From Marinobacter sp. NP-4(2019) (lineage in GTDB: Bacteria; Pseudomonadota; Gammaproteobacteria; Pseudomonadales; Oleiphilaceae): a DNA stretch of 64,000 nt. Shown in pieces: positions 1 to 9,635 of this stretch (positions within the stretch are counted from its first letter, which is position 1; each line of letters starts with the position of its first letter). The position numbers were made by a program, and so were the translations under genes. The notes below the pieces were generated by a model, which worked only from the letters and a program-made list of their open reading frames with translations, was not told the origin of the DNA and made no database searches. The stretch covers positions 1 through 64,000 of the forward strand of contig NZ_CP034143.1 in NCBI RefSeq assembly GCF_003994855.1, given 5' to 3'.

Positions 1-1183
1 GGGTCCTCGAACTTGCGCTCGTCACGGTTGCCCGAGGCGTACCACATCACAACGCGATCGCCCTTTTTGATGGTCTGGCCGCCCAGCTCAACATCTTGCT
101 TGGCGACTCGGCGCATATAGGCCAGCGGCGTTTGCCAGCGGATGATTTCCGACACCATGTTCGGAATCAGTTCCGGTTTTGCCTTCAGTTTTTCGAACTC
201 CTTTGGGAATTCGTTCATGGCCACCAGGCCACCACTCATTGAGTTGCGAGTGGTATCATTGCCGCCAACGATAAGCAGCGTCAGATTGCCGATAAACTCC
301 ATCGGGCGATTGATCAGATCTTTGGTGTCGTCGTTGCTCTGTAGCAGGCTGATCAAATCGAAACCGGGCTCTTCGCCCGCCGCGCGGCGCGCTTCCTTAT
401 CCCTCCAGAGCCTGGAGAAGGACCAGGCCATGTCAGCCGCGTCGTCAAACATGATCTCTTCTTCGGCATACTCGCCGCCGGTTGCCGATGCTGCCCGGCC
501 ATCCGATCCGACCACTCAACCAGCTTGTGACGTTCCTCGTAAGGAAAATCCAGAAGGGTTGCGAGCATGCGACCGGTGAGTTCCTTCGATACAGTGGGCA
601 CCCAGTTGAAGGGCTGGCCCAGAGGCAGGCTGTCAAGCACATCGCCGGTACGCGATCGGATCAGCTCCTCCATTTCCTTCAGGTTCTTCGGTGCCACCAC
701 GCCTTGAACCGAGCTGCGCTGCACATCGTGTTTTGGCGGATCCATGGCTATGAACATTTCCACCGACAGCCCCTCTGGAGGGTCGCCTAATATGATTTGC
801 GGCTCGGCGGAAAACAGGTCGTGACTCTTGTCTACGAACATGATGTCCTCAAAGCGAGTCACCGACCAAAAGGGGCCGAAGGGGCTGTTCTTCTGGTAAT
901 GCGCCGGAGCCTCATCGCGCAACCGTTTGAAATAGGCGCGCCACTGATCCTGCCGATACAAAAATGGATTGCTGACATCGATGTCCTCAAGGGCCAGCGT
1001 GTTAACGTCCGGGATGACTGATTCAACAAATTCGGGCACCGGCCGGCGTGGGCCGAAGGCCTTCTTCTTGGCGCTCATTAACAGTTTCAGCCCCTGGATC
1101 TGCCTGTGCATCGGTACCACCCTGGAGGTAGCATTGATCACTCGGGATTGAATGTCGTCAAATGTTTTAGACAGTGTTGGCAT
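1..1183 (-). pseudogene. CYP153-family cytochrome P450 alkane hydroxylase, frameshifted, cut by left edge
   Basis: CYP153 enzymes hydroxylate the terminal carbon of alkanes and fatty acids with electrons from a ferredoxin and its reductase. The start is the ATG at 1183, with AGGAGG four bases upstream; an in-frame ATG at 1201 overlaps the ferredoxin stop and has no such site. The N-terminal 229 or so residues read in one frame to about base 495. The rest continues in the neighbouring frame to base 1 and contains the I-helix motif VGGNDTTRN and the K-helix ExxR in SEIIRW. One base appears to be missing from the G run (minus strand) at 494-496, between RMAG and AASATGG. The heme-binding cysteine lies beyond the left edge. 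The sequence closely resembles the Marinobacter CYP153A proteins I remember. Read as it stands, the protein would be truncated. Confidence 0.85.
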
Positions 1184-1197
1184 GCGTCCTCCTATGT

Positions 1198-1518
1198 TCA
1201 CATCTGGAACTCGGGTAAATGCACGGTCATGCCGTCCATTTCATCAGTAATGACCACCTGGCAGCCCAGGCGCGAAGTGCTCTCCCGCTCCGGGGTCATT
1301 GACAGCATTTGCTCTTCCTCACCACCAGGCGTACCTGTCTTTCTGAACCAATCGTCCGAGACGATGACGTGGCAGGTGCCACAGGCACATTCCCCCCCGC
1401 AGTCCCCGTCAATACCGGGGATCAGATTGTCAACGGCGATTTGCATTACCGAGGAACCAGTTTTGAACTCAGCGACATGTTTAGTTTGATCATGTTCTAT
1501 AAAAGTAATCTTACCCAT
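1198..1518 (-). CDS. [2Fe-2S] ferredoxin, electron donor to CYP153
   Basis: This 106-residue adrenodoxin/putidaredoxin-type ferredoxin carries the cluster ligands in CGGECACGTCH (C-x5-C-x2-C) and a fourth Cys in RLGCQV. It would pass electrons from a ferredoxin reductase, probably encoded past the left edge, to the P450. I chose the ATG at 1518 (MGKITFIEH) because AGGAG lies 7-8 bases upstream and the family begins there; the frame stays open to 1617 without a good start. The stop codon is about 15 bases before the P450 start, so the two genes are surely co-transcribed. The assignment is strong from the motif and from the gene order. Confidence 0.92.
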   Translation of the reverse strand: MGKITFIEHDQTKHVAEFKTGSSVMQIAVDNLIPGIDGDCGGECACGTCHVIVSDDWFRKTGTPGGEEEQMLSMTPERESTSRLGCQVVITDEMDGMTVHLPEFQM

Positions 1519-1647
1519 TGTTGTTCTCCTGCCCGTAGTATTCACCGATAGATATTGGCTGTCTGGCGATACTTCTGTCAGGTCATTTCTTGACAACATA
1601 GAGTCATTTAAAGACAAAATAGTGGTCGTTCAGGACGGAGATGATCA

Positions 1648-2690
1648 ATGATGACGACGCAGAAGGCGGGTGATTTGCAAAAACCGGTCCAGGTATTCCA
1701 TCGAATTACTCACGGCTAATTGCGCGTGAGCTTGATTTAACAGCCAAACAACTGCCACGTCTGCTGCTCGGCACCGGGCTTGGTGTGGCGCAATTATTGA
1801 GTGAGGAAAGCCTGCTTACCGCAGCTCAGCAGATGCGGATTCTGCGCAACGCACTGGACTTGTCCGGCCTGCCGGAATTCGGGTTGCGGCTCGGCAAGCG
1901 ACTGACACCGGCAACCCATGGAGCAATGGGGTTCGTTGCTTACAGCAGCCCCGACTTTCTCACTGCGCTGCAGGCGATTCATACTTTTCTGCCCACGCGT
2001 GCTAGCTTCATCCACCTGCATTTGCAGCAAGTCAACGAGCGCCTGGAGTGTATTCTGGACTATCAGGAGTCGCTGGACGATGACATACAGCAGTGCCTGT
2101 CGGATGCGATGATTAAGGCCCTTTTTGAATTTGGCGAATTTATAATTGGTCGCCCTTTGCATGAGGCTGAAATATACTTCGCTCATCCTGAACCAAAGTA
2201 TAAGGCAATGTATGCCGATTTTTTATCCGGGCAGATTCACTATGATTGCGATCAGGTAAAACTTACGTTGCCGATGTCATTGTGTCGGGAACCGAATGCG
2301 TCCGCCAATCACGAAAACTATCGTCTGGCCTTGCAACAGTGTGAATCGATGCTTGTGCAACTTCAGTCGGATCAACCGAGCTATCAGACCCAGCTGAAGA
2401 TGATGATGTTGTCCCGACCGCCCGGAACGCTCAGTGAAGACGAAGCAGCGGCCTCGTTGTTCATGAGCAAACGCACTCTGGCACGCAAACTCAAGCAGGA
2501 ACGCAGCGGTTTTCGGAAAGTTCGCGACGAGATTCTGTCCCAGCAGGCAGCGACCTATTTGCGTGAAAGCCAACTGTCAATCGAGGCCATTTCCGCGTTG
2601 ATGAACTATCACGACATTGCCAATTTCAGACGCGCCTTCAAGCGCTGGTTTGACCAGTCGCCTGAGCAGTTCAGGCAAAATGTCAGATGA
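1648..2690 (+). CDS. AraC-family regulator of the alkane hydroxylase genes, probable N-terminal frameshift
   Basis: The C-terminal AraC helix-turn-helix domain is clear (EDEAAASLFMSKRTLARKL through FRRAFKRWF), preceded by an arabinose-binding-like effector domain. It is divergent from the ferredoxin-P450 operon, as expected for its regulator. The best start is the ATG at 1648, with GGAG seven bases upstream, giving MMTTQKAGDLQKPVQ. The family-typical N-terminus IPSNYSRLIARELDL and then LPRLLLGTGL lies in another frame from 1695, without its own start. The frames join if one base is restored near 1693-1697. A downstream GTG at 1785 could make a shortened 301-residue protein lacking part of the effector domain. 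Whether the frameshift is real or a read error cannot be seen here. Confidence 0.8.
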
Positions 2691-2759
2691 CAAACCGTGC
2701 ATCCGCATGATTAGCGATCATAAACAGAGGCTACTTGCTTGCGTTTGTGAAGCCAGAAC

Positions 2760-3374
2760 CTATGCCTGCCCCCCTTTATTGATCACACCGTCCATCGCGA
2801 TCTGCCAGATCAAGTCGCCAATGGCGTCGAGTGAATGAGCCCCGTTCGGGTCGAACCAGGTTGCAACCCAGTTGAGCGCCCCAAGGCCGATCAGGCGGAG
2901 CAAACGGCCGTCAACATTCTTCCGGATCACGCCCTGTGCAATCATCGTTTCGAGGATATCGGCCCACAAGGACTCGTACTGGTCACGCAGTTCGATGATT
3001 TCCTCGCGGGCCTCCGGGCCCAGCGCTCGCCATTCAAACAGCAGCACGTAAACCGCGTCCGAATCGACCAACAGGGCTCGCAGATGCGCGTTGATACAAA
3101 GACGCAACCGTTCAACCGGGTCATCCGAACTGGCGTAAGCCGACTCGACCTCTGCGGTAACCAGGTCCACCCCCCGGCGCATCAGCTCGACAAGCAGCGC
3201 TTCCTTGCTGTTGTAACGATAATACAGACTTCCGGGCAGCATATTGCAGGCCTCGGCAATCTCCTTGAGCGACGTCCTTTCAAAGCCTTTCTCACGAAAA
3301 AGCCGGGCTGCGTTAGACAAAACGTCGCCCTGGTCGCCCAGTTTGCTTGCAGGAGTCATCTGTCTGTTAACCAT
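2760..3374 (-). CDS. TetR/AcrR-family transcriptional repressor
   Basis: The 204-residue protein has an N-terminal TetR helix-turn-helix (residues about 17-62, with FERTSLKEIAEACNMLPGSLYYRYNSKEALL) and an all-helical ligand domain of the KstR2/FadR-like kind (LLFEWRALGPEAREEI). Such proteins often sense acyl-CoA compounds; that is family knowledge, not visible here. It is divergent from the thioesterase-hydrolase-RND operon starting at 3633. A perfect 22-bp palindrome lies between them at 3498-3519, so it very likely represses that operon and itself. The start at 3374 has a distant GGAG; the ATG at 3359 is an alternative. Confidence 0.88.
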   Translation of the reverse strand: MVNRQMTPASKLGDQGDVLSNAARLFREKGFERTSLKEIAEACNMLPGSLYYRYNSKEALLVELMRRGVDLVTAEVESAYASSDDPVERLRLCINAHLRALLVDSDAVYVLLFEWRALGPEAREEIIELRDQYESLWADILETMIAQGVIRKNVDGRLLRLIGLGALNWVATWFDPNGAHSLDAIGDLIWQIAMDGVINKGGQA

Positions 3375-3497
3375 GGCTTAAACATCTCCTCAGCAAGCCA
3401 GCTATTTGTTCATCAGAGCGGCAACCACCTGACTCATTGCATTGGTGGTGCGCCATCGCACGGGTGGCGTGCCATTTGCCACAACAGATTCTTGACA

Positions 3498-3519
3498 TTT
3501 GGTTGGTTAACCAACCAAA
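3498..3519. promoter_or_regulatory. Perfect 22-bp palindrome, likely TetR operator
   Basis: TTTGGTTGGTT is followed immediately by its exact reverse complement. It lies in the divergent spacer between the TetR gene and the thioesterase operon and starts directly after a TTGACA -35-like hexamer (3492-3497). A bound repressor would block the promoter. The perfect symmetry and location make it the obvious site for the adjacent TetR protein. Confidence 0.8.
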
Positions 3520-3632
3520 ATCCAGCAACAATGTTATTCGGAAGAAACTGACATGGCAATGACCTATCAAAATCAGCTGTTTCCCCCCACTTCCACCCCT
3601 GCGCGAAATGCAAACCGGGGTGGGCAGATCTG

Positions 3633-4118
3633 ATGACGGAGTCGAACAGAGCTCAGCACAGTGACGCTGTGACGACGGCGTGGCAGTTCACCGAACAGGT
3701 TCCCCACGGCAGGGATCTGGGTATGCAGGTTGTCTCTGTCGATAAGGGCCAGGTCTGTATGCGCCTGACCCCACAGCCATGGATGTTCGCCGAAGAGGAT
3801 ACAAAAGAAATCTGCACCAGCGTGCTCTACTCACTGGCAGACTCCGCCGGAGGCCTGGCGGTATTTGCGGGGGCCCTGGAGCTGATGCCCATTGCCACGC
3901 TGGATCTGCGCATGGATTATCTGCGGCCTGCCAGCGGCGACCGTGCCCTGGTAGCGGTGGCCACCTGTCGTCATTTAACGGACGAGGTCGCGTTCATCCA
4001 TTGCGACATCCTCAGCGAGAGTGACAGTGAGCTGTTAGCGACGGCAAGCGCCACCTTCATGCGCAACACCCAGGGCCAGCAATTTCAGGCCGGTGGACGA
4101 AAAAAGGAGGGCGCATGA
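3633..4118 (+). CDS. PaaI-type hotdog-fold thioesterase
   Basis: This 161-residue protein resembles PaaI/YdiI-type hotdog thioesterases, which hydrolyse acyl-CoA or aryl-CoA thioesters. The central hotdog helix (TSVLYSLADSAGGLAVFAG) and strand (TLDLRMDYLRPA) are present. In place of the usual HGG before the helix it reads EICTSV, so the active site is atypical. It is the first gene of a tightly packed operon; its stop overlaps the next start by 4 bases. The start at 3633 follows a G-rich stretch (GGGGTGGG). Substrate unknown; operon context suggests lipids or other hydrophobic acids. Confidence 0.75.
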   Translation: MTESNRAQHSDAVTTAWQFTEQVPHGRDLGMQVVSVDKGQVCMRLTPQPWMFAEEDTKEICTSVLYSLADSAGGLAVFAGALELMPIATLDLRMDYLRPASGDRALVAVATCRHLTDEVAFIHCDILSESDSELLATASATFMRNTQGQQFQAGGRKKEGA

Positions 4119-4618
4119 GTACGACTGGCGATTCGGCACAACCCATCTCAGGCCCTTCCGAAAGCGGGCAAGAAAGCGGGAAAGAATGTTCCGACTGGCA
4201 GGCCCTGCTGGAGCGCACTCCCTACGCACGGCACCTTGGTCTTGAGGTTCAACGCGACGATGTAGGTCTAGTGGTTCATATGCCGTGTCGTGAAGCGCTG
4301 ATTGGCAACTTTATGCTACCTGCTCTCCATGGCGGCGTGCTTGGCGCCCTGATGGAGCTTACCGCGCGGGTCGCTGCGCAACGCCAGGATACAGACAAAC
4401 GTTGCCCACGCATTCTCGACAGCCACATTAACTACCTCCGCTCCGCGCAGGCCCGATCGACGTTCGCCAGCGCCGAAATTGTCCGGCAAGGCAGGCGGAG
4501 CAGCCTGGTCCGGGTGACCTGCTGGCAGGGCGATAAGCGCAAGCCGATCGCCAGCGGTCAGGTTCAGTTGTTGCTCCCGACAATGGCGGCCAAAGAAGCA
4601 GATCTTCATGGACAATAA
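4115..4618 (+). CDS. PaaI-type hotdog-fold thioesterase (second copy)
   Basis: This 167-residue protein is a second, divergent hotdog-fold thioesterase. Here the classic LHGGVLGALMELTA helix motif is intact, followed by LDSHINYLRSAQ. It overlaps the preceding gene by 4 bases (ATGA) and the following hydrolase by 11 bases, so the three are translationally coupled. The tandem pair probably arose by old duplication, or the two act as a heterodimer; the unequal conservation of the HGG motif fits one catalytic and one partner subunit, which is inference. Confidence 0.78.
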   Translation: MSTTGDSAQPISGPSESGQESGKECSDWQALLERTPYARHLGLEVQRDDVGLVVHMPCREALIGNFMLPALHGGVLGALMELTARVAAQRQDTDKRCPRILDSHINYLRSAQARSTFASAEIVRQGRRSSLVRVTCWQGDKRKPIASGQVQLLLPTMAAKEADLHGQ

Positions 4619-5510
4619 GCACAACAACCCTGAACGCGACCAATTCCAGGCGCCGGATGGCGCGGAGATCGCCCTGTGGCGCTGGCCGCAATCCAAAGCG
4701 CGCCCCACGTTGCACTGGGCGCATGCAACGGGTTTCCATGGCCGCCTGTACCGCCCCCTCCTTGATGAGCTTGCCACGGACGTCAATGTCCTGGCCTGGG
4801 ACATGCGGGGGCACGGGGCCAGCGCCGGTGCGGCGAACTTTTCGACATTCCGGGGCTGGGAAACCTACTATCGCGACATGACCGCTCTGCTGGATAGCCT
4901 GGATGAGCCGGTCTGGCTTGCCGGCCACTCCATTGGGGCCACCACCAGCATCATGGCCGCTGCCCGACGGCCAGACAAAGTGCTGGGCCTGATTCTGGCG
5001 GAACCCGTAATCATGGATCCGGGGCAGGGCCTGAGGTTGTGGCTGGCCAAGCTGCTACGCCAGTCACATCGGTTGTCACTGGCCGCCGGAGCCGCACGTC
5101 GGCGCCCGGTATTCGACTCGCACGCTGCTGCGTTGGACAACTATCGGGGCCGCGGTGGCTTCAAGACCTGGCCCGAAGCATGGCTGGAAGCCTATATCCA
5201 GCACGCCTTCGAACCGCAGGAAGATCAAGTTCAGTTGGCGTGTGCGCCGGAGTGGGAGAGCACCACTTTTGCCCATACCGAACACAACCCCTGGCCCGGT
5301 ATTCGTCAGTTGCGGTGCCCGGTTATCGTGCTGGCGGCGGAACGCGGGTCAACCTTCTCGCCGGCCGCGCGAAAACGCCTGCAGATCCTGCTGCCTGAGG
5401 CTGACGTAAATGTCCTCGGCGAGGCGACTCATTTTCTGCCTATGGAGCGGAGGGAAACCGTTCGCGATGCCATCCTGCAACTTGTTTTGTCCGGCTACCG
5501 TGAGAGCTGA
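4608..5510 (+). CDS. Alpha/beta hydrolase
   Basis: This 300-residue alpha/beta hydrolase fold protein has an oxyanion-side HATGFHGRLY motif, the nucleophile elbow GHSIGA (Ser at about residue 106) and a late histidine in ATHFLP. DMRGHGAS follows strand 4, as is typical. No signal peptide is seen, so it is cytoplasmic. Its start overlaps the thioesterase gene, and an RND adaptor gene begins 37 bases after its stop. Together with two thioesterases it suggests processing of an ester or thioester, possibly a compound also exported by the pump. Exact substrate unknown. Confidence 0.82.
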   Translation: MDNKHNNPERDQFQAPDGAEIALWRWPQSKARPTLHWAHATGFHGRLYRPLLDELATDVNVLAWDMRGHGASAGAANFSTFRGWETYYRDMTALLDSLDEPVWLAGHSIGATTSIMAAARRPDKVLGLILAEPVIMDPGQGLRLWLAKLLRQSHRLSLAAGAARRRPVFDSHAAALDNYRGRGGFKTWPEAWLEAYIQHAFEPQEDQVQLACAPEWESTTFAHTEHNPWPGIRQLRCPVIVLAAERGSTFSPAARKRLQILLPEADVNVLGEATHFLPMERRETVRDAILQLVLSGYRES

Positions 5511-5547
5511 TACTCAAATCTGGATTTTGCCAATCGGGACACCTGCC

Positions 5548-6600
5548 ATGCGCTGTATGCTGACCCTGTTTATCTCGCTGCTCATGCTGTCTGGTTGTCA
5601 GCAGTCTTCGGAACCGCCCCCAGATGCCCGCGCCCCTATCCCCTGGGTAAAAACAGTTGAACTAAAGGACGCCGGCCCAACAGCGCAGAGATTTTCAGGA
5701 ACCCTGCGAGGCCGCCACGAAGTTCCTCAGGCCTTTCAGATCGCCGGTCGGATTCAGCATCGTTATATCGATGCCGGTCAGCGCGTGGAAAAAGGCGACT
5801 TACTGTTCAAGCTCGATACACGGGACCTGGTGGCAGCCGCAGGGGTCGCCGCCGTGGATCTTAAGCGTGCAAAAGCGGCCCTGGCAATTGCCACCAATGA
5901 ACTCCAGCGCCAGCAGCAACTTGTGGCGCATCAGTTTGTCAGCGAACAAACCCTGCAACGCCTTGAGTTGGCAGAGCGTGAGGCGCGCAGCCAGGTGCAA
6001 ACCGCTTCTGCACGCAATCAGCAGGCTCAGAATGCCCTGGGGTATGCGGAACTGAAAGCCGCCCATGCAGGCGTGGTCACTGAGGTCATCGTTGAACCTG
6101 GCCAGGTTGTGGGTGTCGGACAAACCCTTGCCGTTCTGGCCGAAGATCAATCGCTGGAAGTCGAGGTTTTTTTACCAGAGGGCAGTAACCCGTCCATGCG
6201 CGGTTATGTCCCTTTACCCAATGGCGAACAGCTTGCTGTGAGCTTGAGAGAGATTGCCGGGGCTGCCGACCCCGCAAGCCGGAGCTGGCGTGCCCGATAC
6301 AGCCTGGAGGGGCCCTACCCCTCGTCTTTAACCCTGGGGTCGGTGGTGAGTGTGCGGTTAGCGCAGAAGCAAACCGCCCCCAGCCATCGCGTACCGCTGG
6401 GTGCCCTGGATGAGAGAGGGCAAACGCCGCAGATCTGGTTGGTTTCCGACGGCACGGTAACGCCCCTGGCGGTCGAGGTGATCGATCTGGGTGAGGAGTA
6501 TGCGAAGATCAAGGTCGACATCAAGGCGGGAACGCCCATCGTCGCGTTGGGGACACACCTGCTCACGCCTGGCATGGCAGTGCGGGAGCTGGTTCAATGA
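5548..6600 (+). CDS. RND efflux periplasmic adaptor lipoprotein
   Basis: A membrane fusion protein of an RND efflux system. From the ATG at 5548 it begins MRCMLTLFISLLMLSGCQQ, a lipoprotein signal with lipobox LSGC. It then has the barrel-sandwich halves (GRIQHRYIDAGQRVEKGDLLFKLD and HAGVVTEVIVEPGQVVGVG) around an alpha hairpin (about residues 95-160). About 350 residues is a usual length. The reading frame extends upstream to 5410 inside the hydrolase gene, but those codons make no sense as protein. Its stop overlaps the pump gene start (ATGA). It links the inner-membrane pump to an outer-membrane channel not encoded here. Confidence 0.9.
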   Translation: MRCMLTLFISLLMLSGCQQSSEPPPDARAPIPWVKTVELKDAGPTAQRFSGTLRGRHEVPQAFQIAGRIQHRYIDAGQRVEKGDLLFKLDTRDLVAAAGVAAVDLKRAKAALAIATNELQRQQQLVAHQFVSEQTLQRLELAEREARSQVQTASARNQQAQNALGYAELKAAHAGVVTEVIVEPGQVVGVGQTLAVLAEDQSLEVEVFLPEGSNPSMRGYVPLPNGEQLAVSLREIAGAADPASRSWRARYSLEGPYPSSLTLGSVVSVRLAQKQTAPSHRVPLGALDERGQTPQIWLVSDGTVTPLAVEVIDLGEEYAKIKVDIKAGTPIVALGTHLLTPGMAVRELVQ

Positions 6601-9600
6601 GCTTACCGAATCTTTCCGCGCTGGCAGTGCGCGAGCGTTCGGTCACCCTCTTTTTTCTTTTGCTGTCCGTTGTTGCCGGTTTCTACGCGTTCTCGTCCCT
6701 GGGTCGGGCGGAAGACCCTGCGTTCACCGTCCGGGCGATGGTGGTTTCTGTCGTCTGGCCAGGGGCAACCCCCGAGGTGCTGCAGAACCAGGTCGTGGAT
6801 CGTTTGGAAAAGCGAATCCAGGAGGTGGTGTATTTCGATAATATTGAGACAACCATTCGGCCCGGGCAGGCCGCCATGGTTATCCGATTCCTGGATTCTA
6901 CTCCGAGTGAAAAAGTGTCGGACCTCTTCTATCAAGTCCGCAAGCGCATGCTCGATGAGCGACCCAACCTCCCCCAGGGTGTGATCGGCCCCATCGTCAA
7001 CGATGATTTCGCGGATGTGTATTTCTCCCTGCTGGCGCTGACGGCACCCGGGATGCCAATGCGTGAACTGACCCGCGAGGCAGAATCGATACGGGATCGC
7101 CTGCAACGGCTGCCCGGCTTGCAAAAAGCACAGCTCCTGGCGGAGCGTCCTGAGCGGGTGTATCTCGAATTTGATCAGGACCGGCTCAACAACCTCGGTT
7201 TGTCGGCAGAAGAGGTGTTGCAGGCGATAGAGGCCAACAACCGTCTTCAGCCTCTTGGCTTTGTTGATCTTGCCGGCCCGCGGGTTTATGTCCGCAGCAA
7301 CATCGACCTGTCTGACCTTGAGCGCCTCACCTCAGTACCTCTCCGTATCGGCGACCAGCTTATTACCGTATCTGATCTGGCCGAGGTGCGTTTAGGGTAT
7401 GAAGATCCTTTGAGCTACATCGTCCGCTCCAACGGTGAGGATGCGATCCTCCTGGGTGTGGTCATGCGTGCGGGTGAAAATGGCCTGGAATTTGGCGCGC
7501 GGCTGCGCGAGTTTGTCAGTACCGAACAGGGCAGGCTGCCGCTGGGAATGTCAATACAGACCCTGACCGATCAGGCGGAAGCCATCACTCAGGCGGTTGA
7601 TCTTTTTCAGGTCAAGTTTCTGGTTGCGTTGGTCGTGGTGATGGGGGTTAGCATACTGGCGATCGGTCTGCGCGCGGGTTTGGTGGTGGGCATTGCGATT
7701 CCTGTGACCCTCGGCCTGACTTTCTTGTTGATGAAAATGGCGGGCATAAACCTGGACCGCATCACCCTGGGTGCGTTGATTATCGCACTGGGTCTGTTAG
7801 TGGACGATGCGATCATCGCCATTGAAATGATGATCGTGAAGATGGAGAGCGGCTGGGACCGGGTACGGGCAGCCAGTCATGCCTGGAGCGTAACCGCCGC
7901 GCCCATGCTGTTCGGTACGCTGGTGACGGTGGCCGGATTTGTCCCCATCGGATTTGCCCAGTCCGGAGTGGGAGAATACACCGGCAACATCTTCTGGGTG
8001 CTGGCTTTTTCGTTGTTGATTTCCTGGGTGGTGGCGGTAACTTTTACGCCTTATTTGGGCGTCAAGCTCTTGCCCGATTACACCGGGCATATGGGCCAGG
8101 ACCTTTACCAAAGCGCGTTTTATCAGCGGTTGCGTGGGGTGATCACAGCGTGTGTTCAGTACCGGAAAACCGTCGTTTTTATCACAGTGGGTTTGCTGGC
8201 GATCAGTGCTTTCGGGATGGCAACCCAGGTGCAGAAGCAATTTTTTCCCAGTTCTGATCGCCCCGAAGTTCTGATCAGTGTCTACGCTCCGCAGGGGAGC
8301 GCTATTGCCACCACGGATCAAAGTGTCAGACGCCTGGAAGCGATTCTGATGGACATGCCGGAGGTGAAAAGCCTTTCCGCTTACATCGGTGCCGGTGCGC
8401 CCCGATTCTTCGTATCGGCCAACCCCGAGCAGCCGGACCCGGCATTTGCCAAGTTGATTGCCATTGGGCAGGACGTTAAAGGGCGCGATCGCATCATCTC
8501 GGCGCTGGAAACCAGAATCGCGGCGGGTGAATTTCCGGAGGCACGAGTGCGGGTGACGCGTTTGCTGTACGGTCCCCCGGTGGTCTGGCCGGTCAGTTTT
8601 CGTGTGCTGGGTCCGGAATCCGATCAACTCAGAGAGATCGCGCACCAGATCCGCACTCTCATGACCGGGCATCCGAACATCGTCATGCCGCATCTCGAAT
8701 GGGATGAGCGTGTGCCCACTCTCTATCTTGATATGGATCCGGAAAATCTGGGTTGGATGGGCCTGACTCCGGCAGAGGTTGCCCGGCAACTGCAGTTCCA
8801 ACTCCGCGGAGTGGCCGTCACCGAACTGCGCCAGGGCATAAGGAGCGTTCAACTGGTGGCGCGTAATGCACGTGGCGAAGTGATCATGCCGGAAGATCTT
8901 GAGATCAAAACCCGCGACGGCCGCAAACTTTCCGTACAGCAACTGGGCAAGTGGCAGGTTCGTTACGAGGACCCCGTCATAAAGCGTTACAACCGTGACC
9001 CCTTCCTGGCCGTTCAGGCCGATGTAGAAGGTGCCCAGCCACCGGATGTCACCAAGGAGATATGGAGTGCGATGACGGGCCTGCGCGAACAGTTGTCGGA
9101 GGGTTACCGTATTGAAATCGGCGGTACGGTGGAACAATCAGCCAAAGCCAATGCTTCAATCCAGACATTACAACCGGTGATGTTGGCGTTGATGCTGATC
9201 TTTATCATGCTTCAGATGCGTTCCTTTATCGGCACATTGACTGTTCTTGCCACCGCGCCACTGGGGCTGATTGGGGCTGTGCTGGCTTTGCTGCTGTTTA
9301 ATCAACCCTTTGGCTTTACCGCGCTGCTGGGGCTGATTGGCCTGGGCGGCATCCTGATGCGAAATACCATGATTCTGACGCAGCAGGTGCAGGACAACTT
9401 CAAAGCAGGAATGGCTGCCCGGGAAGCCGTTGTCGAAGCGGCAGTCCAACGTGCCCGCCCCGTGGTACTCACCGCCCTGGCGGCCGTTCTGGCGTTTGTA
9501 CCTCTGACCTTTGACCTGTTCTGGGGGCCGCTGGCTTATGTCCTTATCGGTGGCGTGGCGGTCGGCACTCTGATCACGCTATTGTTTGTGCCGGCGCTTT

Positions 9601-9635
9601 ATGCCCTTTGGTTTCGATTAAAGAACGAACGCTGA
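6597..9635 (+). CDS. RND efflux transporter permease
   Basis: This 1012-residue AcrB/MexB-family inner-membrane pump is driven by protons. It shows the family plan: TM1 after the N-terminus, a large periplasmic loop, TM2-6, a second periplasmic loop and TM7-12. The proton-relay pair lies in TM4 (GLLVDDAIIAIE, DD), and the GxxxLRNTxIL-like motif reads GLGGILMRNTMIL. It overlaps the adaptor by 4 bases. No outer-membrane factor follows, so it probably borrows a chromosomal TolC-like channel. Control is most likely by the TetR repressor at 2760-3374. Export of a lipid-like or toxic hydrophobic compound is inferred from the hydrolases in the operon. Confidence 0.93.
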   Translation: MSLPNLSALAVRERSVTLFFLLLSVVAGFYAFSSLGRAEDPAFTVRAMVVSVVWPGATPEVLQNQVVDRLEKRIQEVVYFDNIETTIRPGQAAMVIRFLDSTPSEKVSDLFYQVRKRMLDERPNLPQGVIGPIVNDDFADVYFSLLALTAPGMPMRELTREAESIRDRLQRLPGLQKAQLLAERPERVYLEFDQDRLNNLGLSAEEVLQAIEANNRLQPLGFVDLAGPRVYVRSNIDLSDLERLTSVPLRIGDQLITVSDLAEVRLGYEDPLSYIVRSNGEDAILLGVVMRAGENGLEFGARLREFVSTEQGRLPLGMSIQTLTDQAEAITQAVDLFQVKFLVALVVVMGVSILAIGLRAGLVVGIAIPVTLGLTFLLMKMAGINLDRITLGALIIALGLLVDDAIIAIEMMIVKMESGWDRVRAASHAWSVTAAPMLFGTLVTVAGFVPIGFAQSGVGEYTGNIFWVLAFSLLISWVVAVTFTPYLGVKLLPDYTGHMGQDLYQSAFYQRLRGVITACVQYRKTVVFITVGLLAISAFGMATQVQKQFFPSSDRPEVLISVYAPQGSAIATTDQSVRRLEAILMDMPEVKSLSAYIGAGAPRFFVSANPEQPDPAFAKLIAIGQDVKGRDRIISALETRIAAGEFPEARVRVTRLLYGPPVVWPVSFRVLGPESDQLREIAHQIRTLMTGHPNIVMPHLEWDERVPTLYLDMDPENLGWMGLTPAEVARQLQFQLRGVAVTELRQGIRSVQLVARNARGEVIMPEDLEIKTRDGRKLSVQQLGKWQVRYEDPVIKRYNRDPFLAVQADVEGAQPPDVTKEIWSAMTGLREQLSEGYRIEIGGTVEQSAKANASIQTLQPVMLALMLIFIMLQMRSFIGTLTVLATAPLGLIGAVLALLLFNQPFGFTALLGLIGLGGILMRNTMILTQQVQDNFKAGMAAREAVVEAAVQRARPVVLTALAAVLAFVPLTFDLFWGPLAYVLIGGVAVGTLITLLFVPALYALWFRLKNER

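Noticed and set aside
7797..9137. Long 446-codon frame antisense to the RND pump
   Set aside because: Shadow of a high-GC coding gene; His/Gln/Arg-rich with no family resemblance.
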